Origin: Chlamydiota bacterium
Lineage (GTDB): Bacteria; Chlamydiota; Chlamydiia; Chlamydiales; SM23-39
Assembly (NCBI GenBank): GCA_021772165.1
Contig: JAJFMM010000015.1
Span: 1-12,763, forward strand
Length of the DNA stretch: 12,763 nucleotides
Direction of reading: 5' to 3'
Part shown: piece after piece, positions 6,547 through 12,763 of the stretch
Layout: each line of letters begins with the position of its first letter
Numbering within the stretch: the first letter of the stretch is position 1
Notes under the pieces: model-generated
Told to the model about the DNA's origin: nothing
The model's database searches: none
Seen by the model: the letters and a program-made list of their open reading frames with translations, nothing else
Program-made: the position numbers and the translations under genes

Positions 6547-7565
6547 TAGCTCAGAGGCGGTTCAGGATGAAGATTTTCTTCCGTCAGAATCGGCTCATGA
6601 GACCGTGTGGTCTCTACGATCTGTACAATCGTGTCCCCCTCATTGACAATCGGTCGGCTCGTTCTCGCGAGGATTACTCCGTCACAAGGAGCAATAATCT
6701 CTTCCTTATTTTTGGTGCCGAATGGATCTGAAATACGCGCTATCAGAGCTCCTTTATGGATGCGATCGCCGAGAGATTTATAAAAGCGACAGAGACCTGA
6801 AGAAGAGGAGTGAATCCAGGGAGGCGAATTCACAACAATCGACTCTTCCGCATAGGCAGAGGCTTTTTGAGCAGGGAGCATCTGCAGGTGGCGCATGACG
6901 CGGACGATACCTTTAACGCCCTCTCGAATGCCATGCACATCGAGCCTCATCGGCTCTCCCGTATCATAGATAATCGTAGGAACCGGATTTTCTTCTTTAT
7001 GCGCGAGCCAGAGTAGGCCCCTTTGTGAATCGGTATCGATGGTGACCGGAGCTCCGAAGGCTCTGGCCATATTTTTTGCCTCTTCGTACTGCATGAGGGT
7101 GTGAACTTGCGGCTGTTTTTCCATCTGAGGTTCACCGGCGTGCAGGTCGATGCAGTGAGTCGCTAGCGAGAAAATTTCTGTTGTAAGCAGGTGGGCTAGG
7201 CGAGAGGCGAAAGAGCCTGTCTCACTCCCCGGAAAAGATCCTTCCAGGTCCCTCTGATCGGGTAGAGATCGGCTCTGCATGATCAAGCCGTTGATGTTCA
7301 GAACGGGAATGGCGATCAGAGTACCGGTGAGCGATTTGAGAAGATGGAGATTCAAAAGTTTTTGAATCATCGCAATCCCATTCATCTCATCTCCGTGCAT
7401 CGCAGCACAGATCACGAGAACGGGTCCTTGTTTTTTTCCGTGCAAAACGTGAATGGGAATATGAATTTTTGCACAAGTGTACAGCTCCGGCGTGGGCAGT
7501 GCCAGCGCGATTTTTTCACCTGGCTGAATGGACAAATTGGAAATTGTAAGGGGCTTGTTTTTCAT
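6546..7565 (-). CDS. Aspartoacylase/succinylglutamate desuccinylase-family zinc deacylase
   Basis: A 339-residue cytoplasmic M14-like metallo-deacylase of the AstE/AspA family, which hydrolyses N-acylated amino acids or related amides. The zinc site is visible: HGDEMNG (57-63, ligands His57 and Glu60) and DLH (140-142, His142). The context motifs IPVLNINGL (86-94), LPDQRDLEGSFPGS (101-114) and ASRLAHL (120-126) are typical. After the catalytic domain (about 30-235) comes the beta-rich C-terminal part with a lipoyl-like stretch ending IAPCDGVIL. Two usual active-site motifs look altered: DLNR is DLEG (106-109), and the YEAGE segment is YDTGE (200-204, Asp201 in place of the expected Glu). GGAG lies only 2 nt before the ATG. 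The gene follows hemW by 39 nt and overlaps the first MFS gene by one base, suggesting that it works on something the transporters carry. Substrate unknown. Confidence 0.85.
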   Translation of the reverse strand: MKNKPLTISNLSIQPGEKIALALPTPELYTCAKIHIPIHVLHGKKQGPVLVICAAMHGDEMNGIAMIQKLLNLHLLKSLTGTLIAIPVLNINGLIMQSRSLPDQRDLEGSFPGSETGSFASRLAHLLTTEIFSLATHCIDLHAGEPQMEKQPQVHTLMQYEEAKNMARAFGAPVTIDTDSQRGLLWLAHKEENPVPTIIYDTGEPMRLDVHGIREGVKGIVRVMRHLQMLPAQKASAYAEESIVVNSPPWIHSSSSGLCRFYKSLGDRIHKGALIARISDPFGTKNKEEIIAPCDGVILARTSRPIVNEGDTIVQIVETTRSHEPILTEENLHPEPPLS

Positions 7566-7604
7566 ATCTCCAATCTACAGCATAATTGATGTTAATTCAA
7601 GCCC

Positions 7605-8720
7605 TCAAATAAGCGCTTCTGCCACAGTATCGTAAAAAAGTGTCCCGCGATCTGTTAATTTCCAGCGATCATTCTGCTCTAAAAGAAATCCTTCTGTTTC
7701 GAGACGGCGTAATTTATCGAGCGTTTCATCGGGGAGATTCTCACCCGGGGCGCCCTCAAGTAGTCGCAATCGAACGGCCAGCAGCTCATGGATGTTATCC
7801 GGATAGGTGAGCTCTTCTTCAAAATCGATAGCGCTATTTCCATCCGTTAGCGCACGGCGATAACGCTGTAGGTTCGCGCAGTTGCGAAAGCGTTTTCCAT
7901 CCCAGTAGCTGAATGCTGAAGGGCCGAGTCCTAGAAAGGGGCGTCCTGTCCAGTAACCCACGTTGTGGCGTGAATAGAGGCCCTTTTTTGCAAAGGCGGA
8001 AATTTCATAGCGCTCTAAGCCGATCGCCTCGAGAGCTTCGAGACCCATCTTCAGTAAGTAGAGAGACTCTTCTTGCTGCGGCATCGCCTTTTTTAGCTTC
8101 TCTCTGTTTTTAAAAAAGGAGGTGTGCGGCTCAATCGTTAAATTATAGAGAGAGAGATGGCTGATCGGAAGATCTTTGAGCGCATCGAGTGACCTTTGCC
8201 AAGAAGCTCTTGTTTGCCACGGAAGATCATACATCAGGTCGATGGAGAGATTGTCAAATCCGGCGGCGGCAGCATCTAAAATAGCGGTTTTTGCTCTCTG
8301 GGCTGAATGGATTCTGCCTAAATCGTGCAGAGCGGAGTCGTCGAGAGACTGGACGCCGAGGCTGAGTCGATTGATTCCCAGCTCCCGAAATTGAGTCAAG
8401 AGAGCGGGCGTTAGCTCTTCCGGGTTTGCCTCAATTGTGATCTCCACATCGTCGACAAGATTTTTGATCCAGGAGAGAATTTCAGCAAAATAGTGAGGTG
8501 CCAGGAGCGCAGGCGTGCCTCCACCAAAGTAGATGGAGACAATTTTTTTATTGATGAGCCGATCAGATACCCTCGCCCATTCCAAACGGAGTCCCTCCAT
8601 GAGAACCTTTTGTAGGTCTTCACGGTTAGGGACTACATAGAAATTGCAGTAGGGACACTTCTTTGAGCAGAAGGGGATGTGGAAGTAGAGACTACCAGTT
8701 GTCTTGTTCGGGATCTGCAA
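7605..8720 (-). CDS. hemW: HemW, radical SAM heme chaperone (formerly annotated as HemN-like coproporphyrinogen oxidase)
   Basis: A radical SAM enzyme of 371 residues if it starts at TTG 8720. The 4Fe-4S motif is C18-x3-C22-x2-C25 followed by N-F, i.e. CxxxCxxCxF, which marks HemW; true HemN has CxxxCxxCxC. GGGTP (66-70) binds SAM, ANPEEL follows, and the HemW region HNVGYWTGRPFLGLGPSAFSYW lies before the C-terminal winged helix (ETEGFLLEQNDRWKLTDRG). HemW binds heme and delivers it to acceptors in the cytoplasm or at the membrane. The frame stays open to an ATG at 8876, but that extension is basic, lies antiparallel in no known domain and is simply the shadow of the upstream gene. I chose the TTG because it leaves about ten residues before the FHIPFC strand, as in other HemW, and only a 29-nt overlap. 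ATG 8771 (388 residues) is the alternative. Positional match: C. trachomatis CT052. Confidence 0.87.
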   Translation of the reverse strand: MQIPNKTTGSLYFHIPFCSKKCPYCNFYVVPNREDLQKVLMEGLRLEWARVSDRLINKKIVSIYFGGGTPALLAPHYFAEILSWIKNLVDDVEITIEANPEELTPALLTQFRELGINRLSLGVQSLDDSALHDLGRIHSAQRAKTAILDAAAAGFDNLSIDLMYDLPWQTRASWQRSLDALKDLPISHLSLYNLTIEPHTSFFKNREKLKKAMPQQEESLYLLKMGLEALEAIGLERYEISAFAKKGLYSRHNVGYWTGRPFLGLGPSAFSYWDGKRFRNCANLQRYRRALTDGNSAIDFEEELTYPDNIHELLAVRLRLLEGAPGENLPDETLDKLRRLETEGFLLEQNDRWKLTDRGTLFYDTVAEALI

Positions 8721-9150
8721 GAATTCCGCGCTTCCATCGATTGCGGTCAGAGAAGGGATCTTCCTCTTCATCTTCAACAACCGTCTCGTCATCCTTACTG
8801 CTGCCGCCGCTATCTGTCTCATCCTCTGAGGCAGTTTCAGTCTCGTAGGATTCCGTTTCCATATCGAGACCGGCATCGGTCATATTGTTATCCATTTCCA
8901 TGTCGGGAAGGGTGTGAGGCTCTGAATAGGCTTGTCTTGCAGGTGAGCGCTTCGGCGCAGCATATTCTTCAATTTCACCACTTTCTTTCAGATAGCGGAG
9001 TCTTTCCCTCTCTTCACTGATCCTGGTTTTTAGAGCTACGATCTCTTCTTTGTGCTTCTCGACGTCCTTTTTAGGCACTAGACCTAAATTCATCCACTGC
9101 TCAAGATCTTCGAGTTCTGATTCGAGTTTCTTTAGTCTTTCGCTTTTCAT
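8692..9150 (-). CDS. Conserved chlamydial hypothetical protein (CT053-like): N-terminal coiled coil, acidic C-terminus
   Basis: A 152-residue protein of unknown function. Residues 1 to about 58 are a strongly predicted heptad-type coiled coil (LKKLESELEDLEQW, then KKDVEKHKEEIVALKTRI). A linker rich in Pro, Met and Asn follows (about 65-95), then a very acidic, probably disordered stretch (about 96-132, many E/D/S/T), and finally a short basic-aromatic segment, PFSDRNRWKRGIL. There is no signal peptide and no membrane helix. AGGGG before the ATG supports the start. It lies between hemW, whose start it overlaps, and the divergent sucA, the same place as CT053 of C. trachomatis, which from memory is of similar size. 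The conserved location suggests a chlamydia-specific role. Nothing in the sequence names it. Confidence 0.82.
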   Translation of the reverse strand: MKSERLKKLESELEDLEQWMNLGLVPKKDVEKHKEEIVALKTRISEERERLRYLKESGEIEEYAAPKRSPARQAYSEPHTLPDMEMDNNMTDAGLDMETESYETETASEDETDSGGSSKDDETVVEDEEEDPFSDRNRWKRGILADPEQDNW

Positions 9151-9171
9151 ATCCCCTGTGAGTTTTCTCTG

Positions 9172-9206
9172 GTTGCTCTGTAATAGAGAGCTATCGCAAG
9201 AGCAAC
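9172..9206. promoter_or_regulatory. Inverted repeat upstream of the CT053-like gene
   Basis: GTTGCTCT (9172-9179) and AGAGCAAC (9199-9206) are perfect 8-bp complements. Inside them ATAG (9183-9186) and CTAT (9191-9194) can pair around an AGAG loop. The element ends 21 nt before the ATG at 9150, just ahead of the SD, so it could be a 5'-UTR hairpin of the minus-strand transcript or a protein-binding operator in the divergent promoter region. No matching -35/-10 pair was recognised for the minus-strand unit. Confidence 0.35.
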
Positions 9207-9318
9207 TATTCTGTAAAACAATTTTTTTTTAAGCGCACATTCTTTTCTCTTCTCGCAAAGGGAAAAAGCGCTGCGCGGTCAGCTTACTCTAAAATGGGAA
9301 TTTTTTTCGATTGGAATT

Positions 9319-9327
9319 TGCTAAAAT
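9319..9327 (+). promoter_or_regulatory. Extended -10 promoter element of sucA
   Basis: TGCTAAAAT combines a TG extension with TAAAAT (5 of 6 to consensus). No -35 stands out at the proper distance. The predicted start near 9334 leaves about 12 nt before the ATG at 9346, with no room for a normal SD. A second candidate, TTGGAA (9311-9316) with TATCGA (9334-9339) at a 17-nt spacing, would make the message leaderless. Confidence 0.42.
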
Positions 9328-9345
9328 ATTTGCTATCGATTGGGA

Positions 9346-12072
9346 ATGGCGAATCAATTTCCAGATCATACTCTTGCTAACCTTGCAATGATAGAAGAGC
9401 TCTATGCGCTCTATGCGGCAGACCCTCAAAGTGTTGATGAGACGTGGAGACATTTTTTTGAAGGGATGGATTTCGGTGGATTTCTTCAGCATCATGGGAC
9501 GGAAAAGAAGGAATTTTCCGGCTGCAGTGAATTGAGAATTTTCAAACTCATTCGAGCCTATCGCCGTTATGGCCATTTACAGGCCTCTTTCAATCCTCTT
9601 AAAATGAATCCGGAAAGCGTAGCTGAGCTGCAGCTGGAGCAGTTAGGCTTTAGCCAAGAAGAGCTCAAGGCAGAGTTCCCGAGCCTAGGCCTTTGCAAGG
9701 AAAAGATGGCGCCGCTCTCGGAGATCATCAAGGCGCTCTCGGAGATCTACTGCAGCCGTATTGGCTTTGAATTCATGGCTATTGATCGTACCGATCTCAG
9801 GAAAGGGATCCAGGAGATGATCGAGCCTCGCCTTGCCATTGAAGCGAGCATTGAAGAAAAGAAGCTAATCTTAAATGGCCTGAACAAATCAGAGGTGCTG
9901 GAGAGATACCTGCACACCAAGTATGTGGGGCAAAAGCGCTTTTCTCTAGAAGGTGTCGAGACGATCATCCCGATGCTAGCTGAGCTGATCGAAGAGGGGA
10001 TTGCGGGGGGAATCGATGATTTTTTCATCGGAATGGCTCACCGAGGCCGCCTCAACGTACTCGCCAACATCCTGGGCAAACCCTACTCGTTGATCTTTAA
10101 AGAATTCGAAGATACGTTCTACCCACTCTCGCTCACCGATGGCAGCGGAGATGTGAAGTACCATAAAGGCTTCTCATCCGAGATCTCCGGCCGCTCGAAG
10201 AAAAGCGCCATGCTGCATCTGGCGCCGAACGCGTCTCACCTCGAATCGGTCGACGCGATCGTGCTCGGACAGACAAGGGCCAACCAGGTGAAAAAAGGCG
10301 ATCAGCTGCAATCAGCCACATCCGTGATTCTCCATGGAGACGCAGCCTTTGCAGGACAAGGCGTCGTCTACGAGACAATGCAGCTCGCCGGCCTCAATGG
10401 CTACGCCACAGGCGGCACCATCCACATCATCTTAAATAATCAGATCGGCTTTACGACTCTGCCGGAAGAGGCGCATTCGATGCGCTACTGCACAGATCTC
10501 GCGAAAGCCTTCAACGCGCCGATCTTCCATGTGAATGCAGAAGATCCAGAAAGTTGCATCTATGCTGCCAAATTAGCGATCCGGATCAGACAGAAGTATC
10601 ACTGCGATGTGATCCTCGATCTCAATGGCTATCGCAAATATGGACATAACGAGGGAGATGAGCCCGCGTTTACGCAGCCGTTGCACTACAAAGTTATTCG
10701 AGCTAAAAGCTCGATCCGCGAACTCTATTTTCAGCAGCTACTCAAGCACGGCCAGCTCGAAAAGGAGATGGCAGAGACGCTAGAAGAGGAGTTCAAAGCA
10801 ACCTTAAGCAATGAGCAAGAGCTAGCCAAAGAGAGCGCCGAAACAGCAACCGATCCCCAAGAGGCATTTGGCAAAGCTTGGAGAGCGCCTCCGGAAGGAG
10901 CCACGCTGTTAGATCCTGTCGAGACCGCCGTCCAAGCAGAGACACTCCACCAAGTATTGGAAAGATTCGCTGCTGTTCCCGCCGACTTCCACCTCCATCC
11001 TAAGCTCCAGAAGTGGCTCGATGATAGAAAAAAGATGATGATCAATGATGCCATCGATTGGGGCTTGGGCGAATGCTTAGCCTTTGGATCGCTGCTTGTT
11101 GAAAAAACGCCTGTGCGATTAGCCGGCCAAGACGTTAAACGCGGCACCTTTAGTCATCGCCACGTGATGTGGGTCGATCAAGAAGACGCACACACCCACT
11201 ATTCGCTCGAGCATCTGCAAGAAGGTCAGGGACGCTTCGATGCCGTCAACTCACCCCTCTCAGAATACGCGGCCCTTGGTTTTGAATATGGCTACAGCTG
11301 GGTCATGCCAGAAGGGCTTGTGATCTGGGAGGCTCAATATGGCGATTTTGTTAACACCGCCCAAGTGATGATCGACCAATATATCTCCGCAGCAGAGCAG
11401 AAATGGATGCGCTACTCCTCACTGGTCATGCTCCTGCCGCACGGCATGGAAGGGCAAGGCCCCGAGCACTCATCAGCAAAGCTCGAGCGCTTTTTACAAC
11501 TCTCGTCCAATGAGAACATGCAGATCGTCAACGCGACGAGCTCAGCGCAATTTTTTCACGTCCTCAGAAGACAAGTGAAGCGAGCTCTGAAAAAACCACT
11601 GATCGTCTTTACGCCAAAAAGTCACCTGCGCTCGGCTCAGACACTCAGCCCTCTCAGCGCATTTACCCAAGGCTCGTTCCAGGAAATTCTCGATGATCCG
11701 GAACCGCCGACCAAAGCATCAAAGATCCTCATCTGCTCCGGCAGAGTTTACTTCGATCTTGTAGAAGAGCGCAAAAAGCGAAATAGAGAAGATGTGGTAC
11801 TACTAAGACTTGAGCAGCTCTTTCCTCTGCACACCGAAAAACTCAAAGAGCTCCTGAAGAAATACAGCAGTGCAAGCAAAGTAGTCTGGGTGCAAGAAGA
11901 GCCGATGAACATGGGCGCTTGGGACTATATACATCCGCTTTTAGAGCAGAACCTATCTGAAAAACAAACCGTTGAGTTTGCAGGGAGACGACGCAGCGCG
12001 TCTCCAGCGACAGGATCGCACCGGCAACATGTTAAAGAGCTGCACGATTTTCTCGAAGAGGCATTTCAATGA
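9346..12072 (+). CDS. sucA: 2-oxoglutarate dehydrogenase E1 component (thiamine diphosphate-dependent)
   Basis: Catalyses decarboxylation of 2-oxoglutarate and reductive succinylation of the E2 lipoyl group in the TCA cycle. It is 908 residues long from ATG 9346, close to E. coli SucA (933). In order: the short N-terminal E1 segment (MIEELYALYAADPQSVDETW, about 11-30) that contacts E2; the E1 domain with GMAHRGRLNVL (from 229; HRGR 232-235), the diphosphate/Mg motif HGDAAFAGQG (330-339) to NNQ (364-366), and YRKYGHNEGDEP (429-440); the pyrimidine-binding domain with RLAGQD (591-596), GTFSHRH and GPEHSS (705-710); and the C-terminal domain ending GRRRSASPATG. A TTG at 9340 adds two residues; I prefer the ATG. 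Neither start has a proper SD. The gene overlaps sucB by ATGA, so the two are probably coupled. Matches CT054 by position. Confidence 0.96.
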   Translation: MANQFPDHTLANLAMIEELYALYAADPQSVDETWRHFFEGMDFGGFLQHHGTEKKEFSGCSELRIFKLIRAYRRYGHLQASFNPLKMNPESVAELQLEQLGFSQEELKAEFPSLGLCKEKMAPLSEIIKALSEIYCSRIGFEFMAIDRTDLRKGIQEMIEPRLAIEASIEEKKLILNGLNKSEVLERYLHTKYVGQKRFSLEGVETIIPMLAELIEEGIAGGIDDFFIGMAHRGRLNVLANILGKPYSLIFKEFEDTFYPLSLTDGSGDVKYHKGFSSEISGRSKKSAMLHLAPNASHLESVDAIVLGQTRANQVKKGDQLQSATSVILHGDAAFAGQGVVYETMQLAGLNGYATGGTIHIILNNQIGFTTLPEEAHSMRYCTDLAKAFNAPIFHVNAEDPESCIYAAKLAIRIRQKYHCDVILDLNGYRKYGHNEGDEPAFTQPLHYKVIRAKSSIRELYFQQLLKHGQLEKEMAETLEEEFKATLSNEQELAKESAETATDPQEAFGKAWRAPPEGATLLDPVETAVQAETLHQVLERFAAVPADFHLHPKLQKWLDDRKKMMINDAIDWGLGECLAFGSLLVEKTPVRLAGQDVKRGTFSHRHVMWVDQEDAHTHYSLEHLQEGQGRFDAVNSPLSEYAALGFEYGYSWVMPEGLVIWEAQYGDFVNTAQVMIDQYISAAEQKWMRYSSLVMLLPHGMEGQGPEHSSAKLERFLQLSSNENMQIVNATSSAQFFHVLRRQVKRALKKPLIVFTPKSHLRSAQTLSPLSAFTQGSFQEILDDPEPPTKASKILICSGRVYFDLVEERKKRNREDVVLLRLEQLFPLHTEKLKELLKKYSSASKVVWVQEEPMNMGAWDYIHPLLEQNLSEKQTVEFAGRRRSASPATGSHRQHVKELHDFLEEAFQ

Positions 12073-12763
12073 AAGTAGAGATCAAGGTACCCAGCGTTGG
12101 CGAATCGGTAACAGAAGGCACCGTCGGCACGATTCTCAAGCCCTCCGGCTCACAAGTCAAAATAGACGATGAGATCTTTGAGCTGGAAACAGACAAAGTC
12201 AACCAAGCCATCTACGCGATAGCAGAAGGCAAACTCGAGCTGACGATACAGAGCGGCGATACCGTAAAAGTCGGACAAGTCGTCGGATCGATCGACAGCG
12301 AAGGCAAAGGTGCAGCAGCGCCAGCGCCCGAAAAACCGGCCGCGGCCGCACCAGCACCCACACCTGCCGCTCCGCCTCCGGAAAAAGCAGCAAGCTCAGG
12401 CCCAGGCATACGCCAGAGCGTCGATGAGTCTCTCCAACAGCAGAAAGAGAAACCCCCGCCGGCAGCGCCAGCGCCATCTGCTGCTGCACCGGCGCCAACC
12501 GCTTCTCCACAACCCTCCGGCAGAGAATCTCGCAAGAAAATGAGCAAGCTGCGCCGCGTGATCGCCGAGCGCCTCGTTCAAGTGAAAAACGAGACCGCCA
12601 TGCTCACCACCTTCAACGAGATCGACATGTCGGCAGTTATGAATGTGCGCAATCTAGAGAAAGACAACTTTTTGAAAAAGCATGGCGTCAAGCTCGGCTT
12701 CATGTCCTTTTTCGTCAAAGCGTGCGTCGCAGCTTTGAAAGAGTTTCCAGAAATCAATGGCCG
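12069..12763 (+). CDS. sucB: 2-oxoglutarate dehydrogenase E2, dihydrolipoyl succinyltransferase (3' end outside window)
   Basis: The first 231 residues are present; the catalytic C-terminus runs off the window. Residues 2-76 form the lipoyl domain, with Lys43 in ETDK as the lipoylation site. Residues 82-108 are an Ala/Pro linker, followed by a short GPGIRQSVDESLQQQ segment (111-125), a second Ala/Pro linker (129-150), then the start of the acyltransferase domain at about 154 (SKLRRVIAERL, 159-169), with AMLTTFNEIDMS and LGFMSFFVKA as in E. coli SucB. The peripheral subunit-binding domain of about 35 residues, normally between the linkers (a PAIRRLLAE...VEKHL pattern), is missing or reduced to that short segment. 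Translation is probably coupled to sucA through ATGA. Matches CT055 by position. Calling SucB rather than another E2 rests on the sucA linkage and the TTFNE signature. Confidence 0.93.
   Translation, partial: MKVEIKVPSVGESVTEGTVGTILKPSGSQVKIDDEIFELETDKVNQAIYAIAEGKLELTIQSGDTVKVGQVVGSIDSEGKGAAAPAPEKPAAAAPAPTPAAPPPEKAASSGPGIRQSVDESLQQQKEKPPPAAPAPSAAAPAPTASPQPSGRESRKKMSKLRRVIAERLVQVKNETAMLTTFNEIDMSAVMNVRNLEKDNFLKKHGVKLGFMSFFVKACVAALKEFPEING

Noticed and set aside
8679..9020. Plus-strand 113-codon frame opposite the CT053-like gene and hemW
   Set aside because: It is antisense to two better-supported genes, with a composition mirroring their acidic and coiled-coil codons and no recognisable motif or SD.
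9222..9230. T9 run in the divergent region as a terminator tail
   Set aside because: No stable hairpin lies directly before it and no plus-strand gene ends nearby. It is more likely part of an AT-rich promoter region.
10731..11147. Minus-strand 138-codon frame inside sucA
   Set aside because: Ser/Trp/Leu-rich shadow of a strongly conserved sucA region; no family resemblance.
12199..12547. Long minus-strand reading frames opposite sucB
   Set aside because: They are artefacts of the GC-rich Ala/Pro linker codons of sucB. The translations are low-complexity Gly/Ala/Arg with no start signals.

Overview
The window looks like chromosome from a member of the phylum Chlamydiae, most likely an environmental (Parachlamydiales-type) lineage. 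The main reason is gene order. A short RsmI/YraL-like SAM methyltransferase, then hemW, then a small coiled-coil acidic protein, then sucA and sucB reproduces from memory the order CT048 ... CT052-CT053-CT054-CT055 of Chlamydia trachomatis. A leucine-rich-repeat gene remnant and an expanded transporter set also fit amoeba-associated chlamydiae. The genus cannot be fixed from the sequence alone.

Layout. Bases 73-1270 (+) hold the methyltransferase and a SlyD-like FKBP prolyl isomerase. Bases 1271-1515 are a non-coding gap that contains a GC-rich hairpin and, on the minus strand, the C-terminal scrap of a leucine-rich-repeat protein. Bases 1516-9150 are all minus strand. In transcription order they read: acidic coiled-coil protein (9150-8692), hemW (about 8720-7605), an aspartoacylase/succinylglutamate desuccinylase-family metallo-deacylase (7565-6546), and four tandem paralogous 12-TM MFS transporters (6546-1516). 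Spacing is very tight (29-nt overlap, 39-nt gap, TAATG, ATGA, 11-nt gap, TAATG), so a single polycistronic unit is plausible. Bases 9151-9345 are a divergent intergenic region. Bases 9346-12763 (+) hold sucA (2-oxoglutarate dehydrogenase E1) and the first 231 codons of sucB (E2), overlapping by ATGA.

How the genes may work together. sucA and sucB form two of the three components of the 2-oxoglutarate dehydrogenase complex. The visible E2 seems to lack the usual E3-binding domain. HemW is a radical-SAM heme chaperone. The most distinctive block is the deacylase plus four transporters: it occupies the place where C. trachomatis has other genes (CT049-CT051, as remembered) and may form an import-and-deacylate module for an acylated amino acid or similar host metabolite. 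That role is inference. Two points suggest diversification inside it: one transporter keeps an Arg in TM1 that the other three replace with Ala, and the deacylase has altered residues in two normally conserved active-site motifs.

Two genes (the methyltransferase and sucA) have extended -10 promoter elements only about 15-20 nt from their start codons and no Shine-Dalgarno, which suggests very short or leaderless mRNAs.
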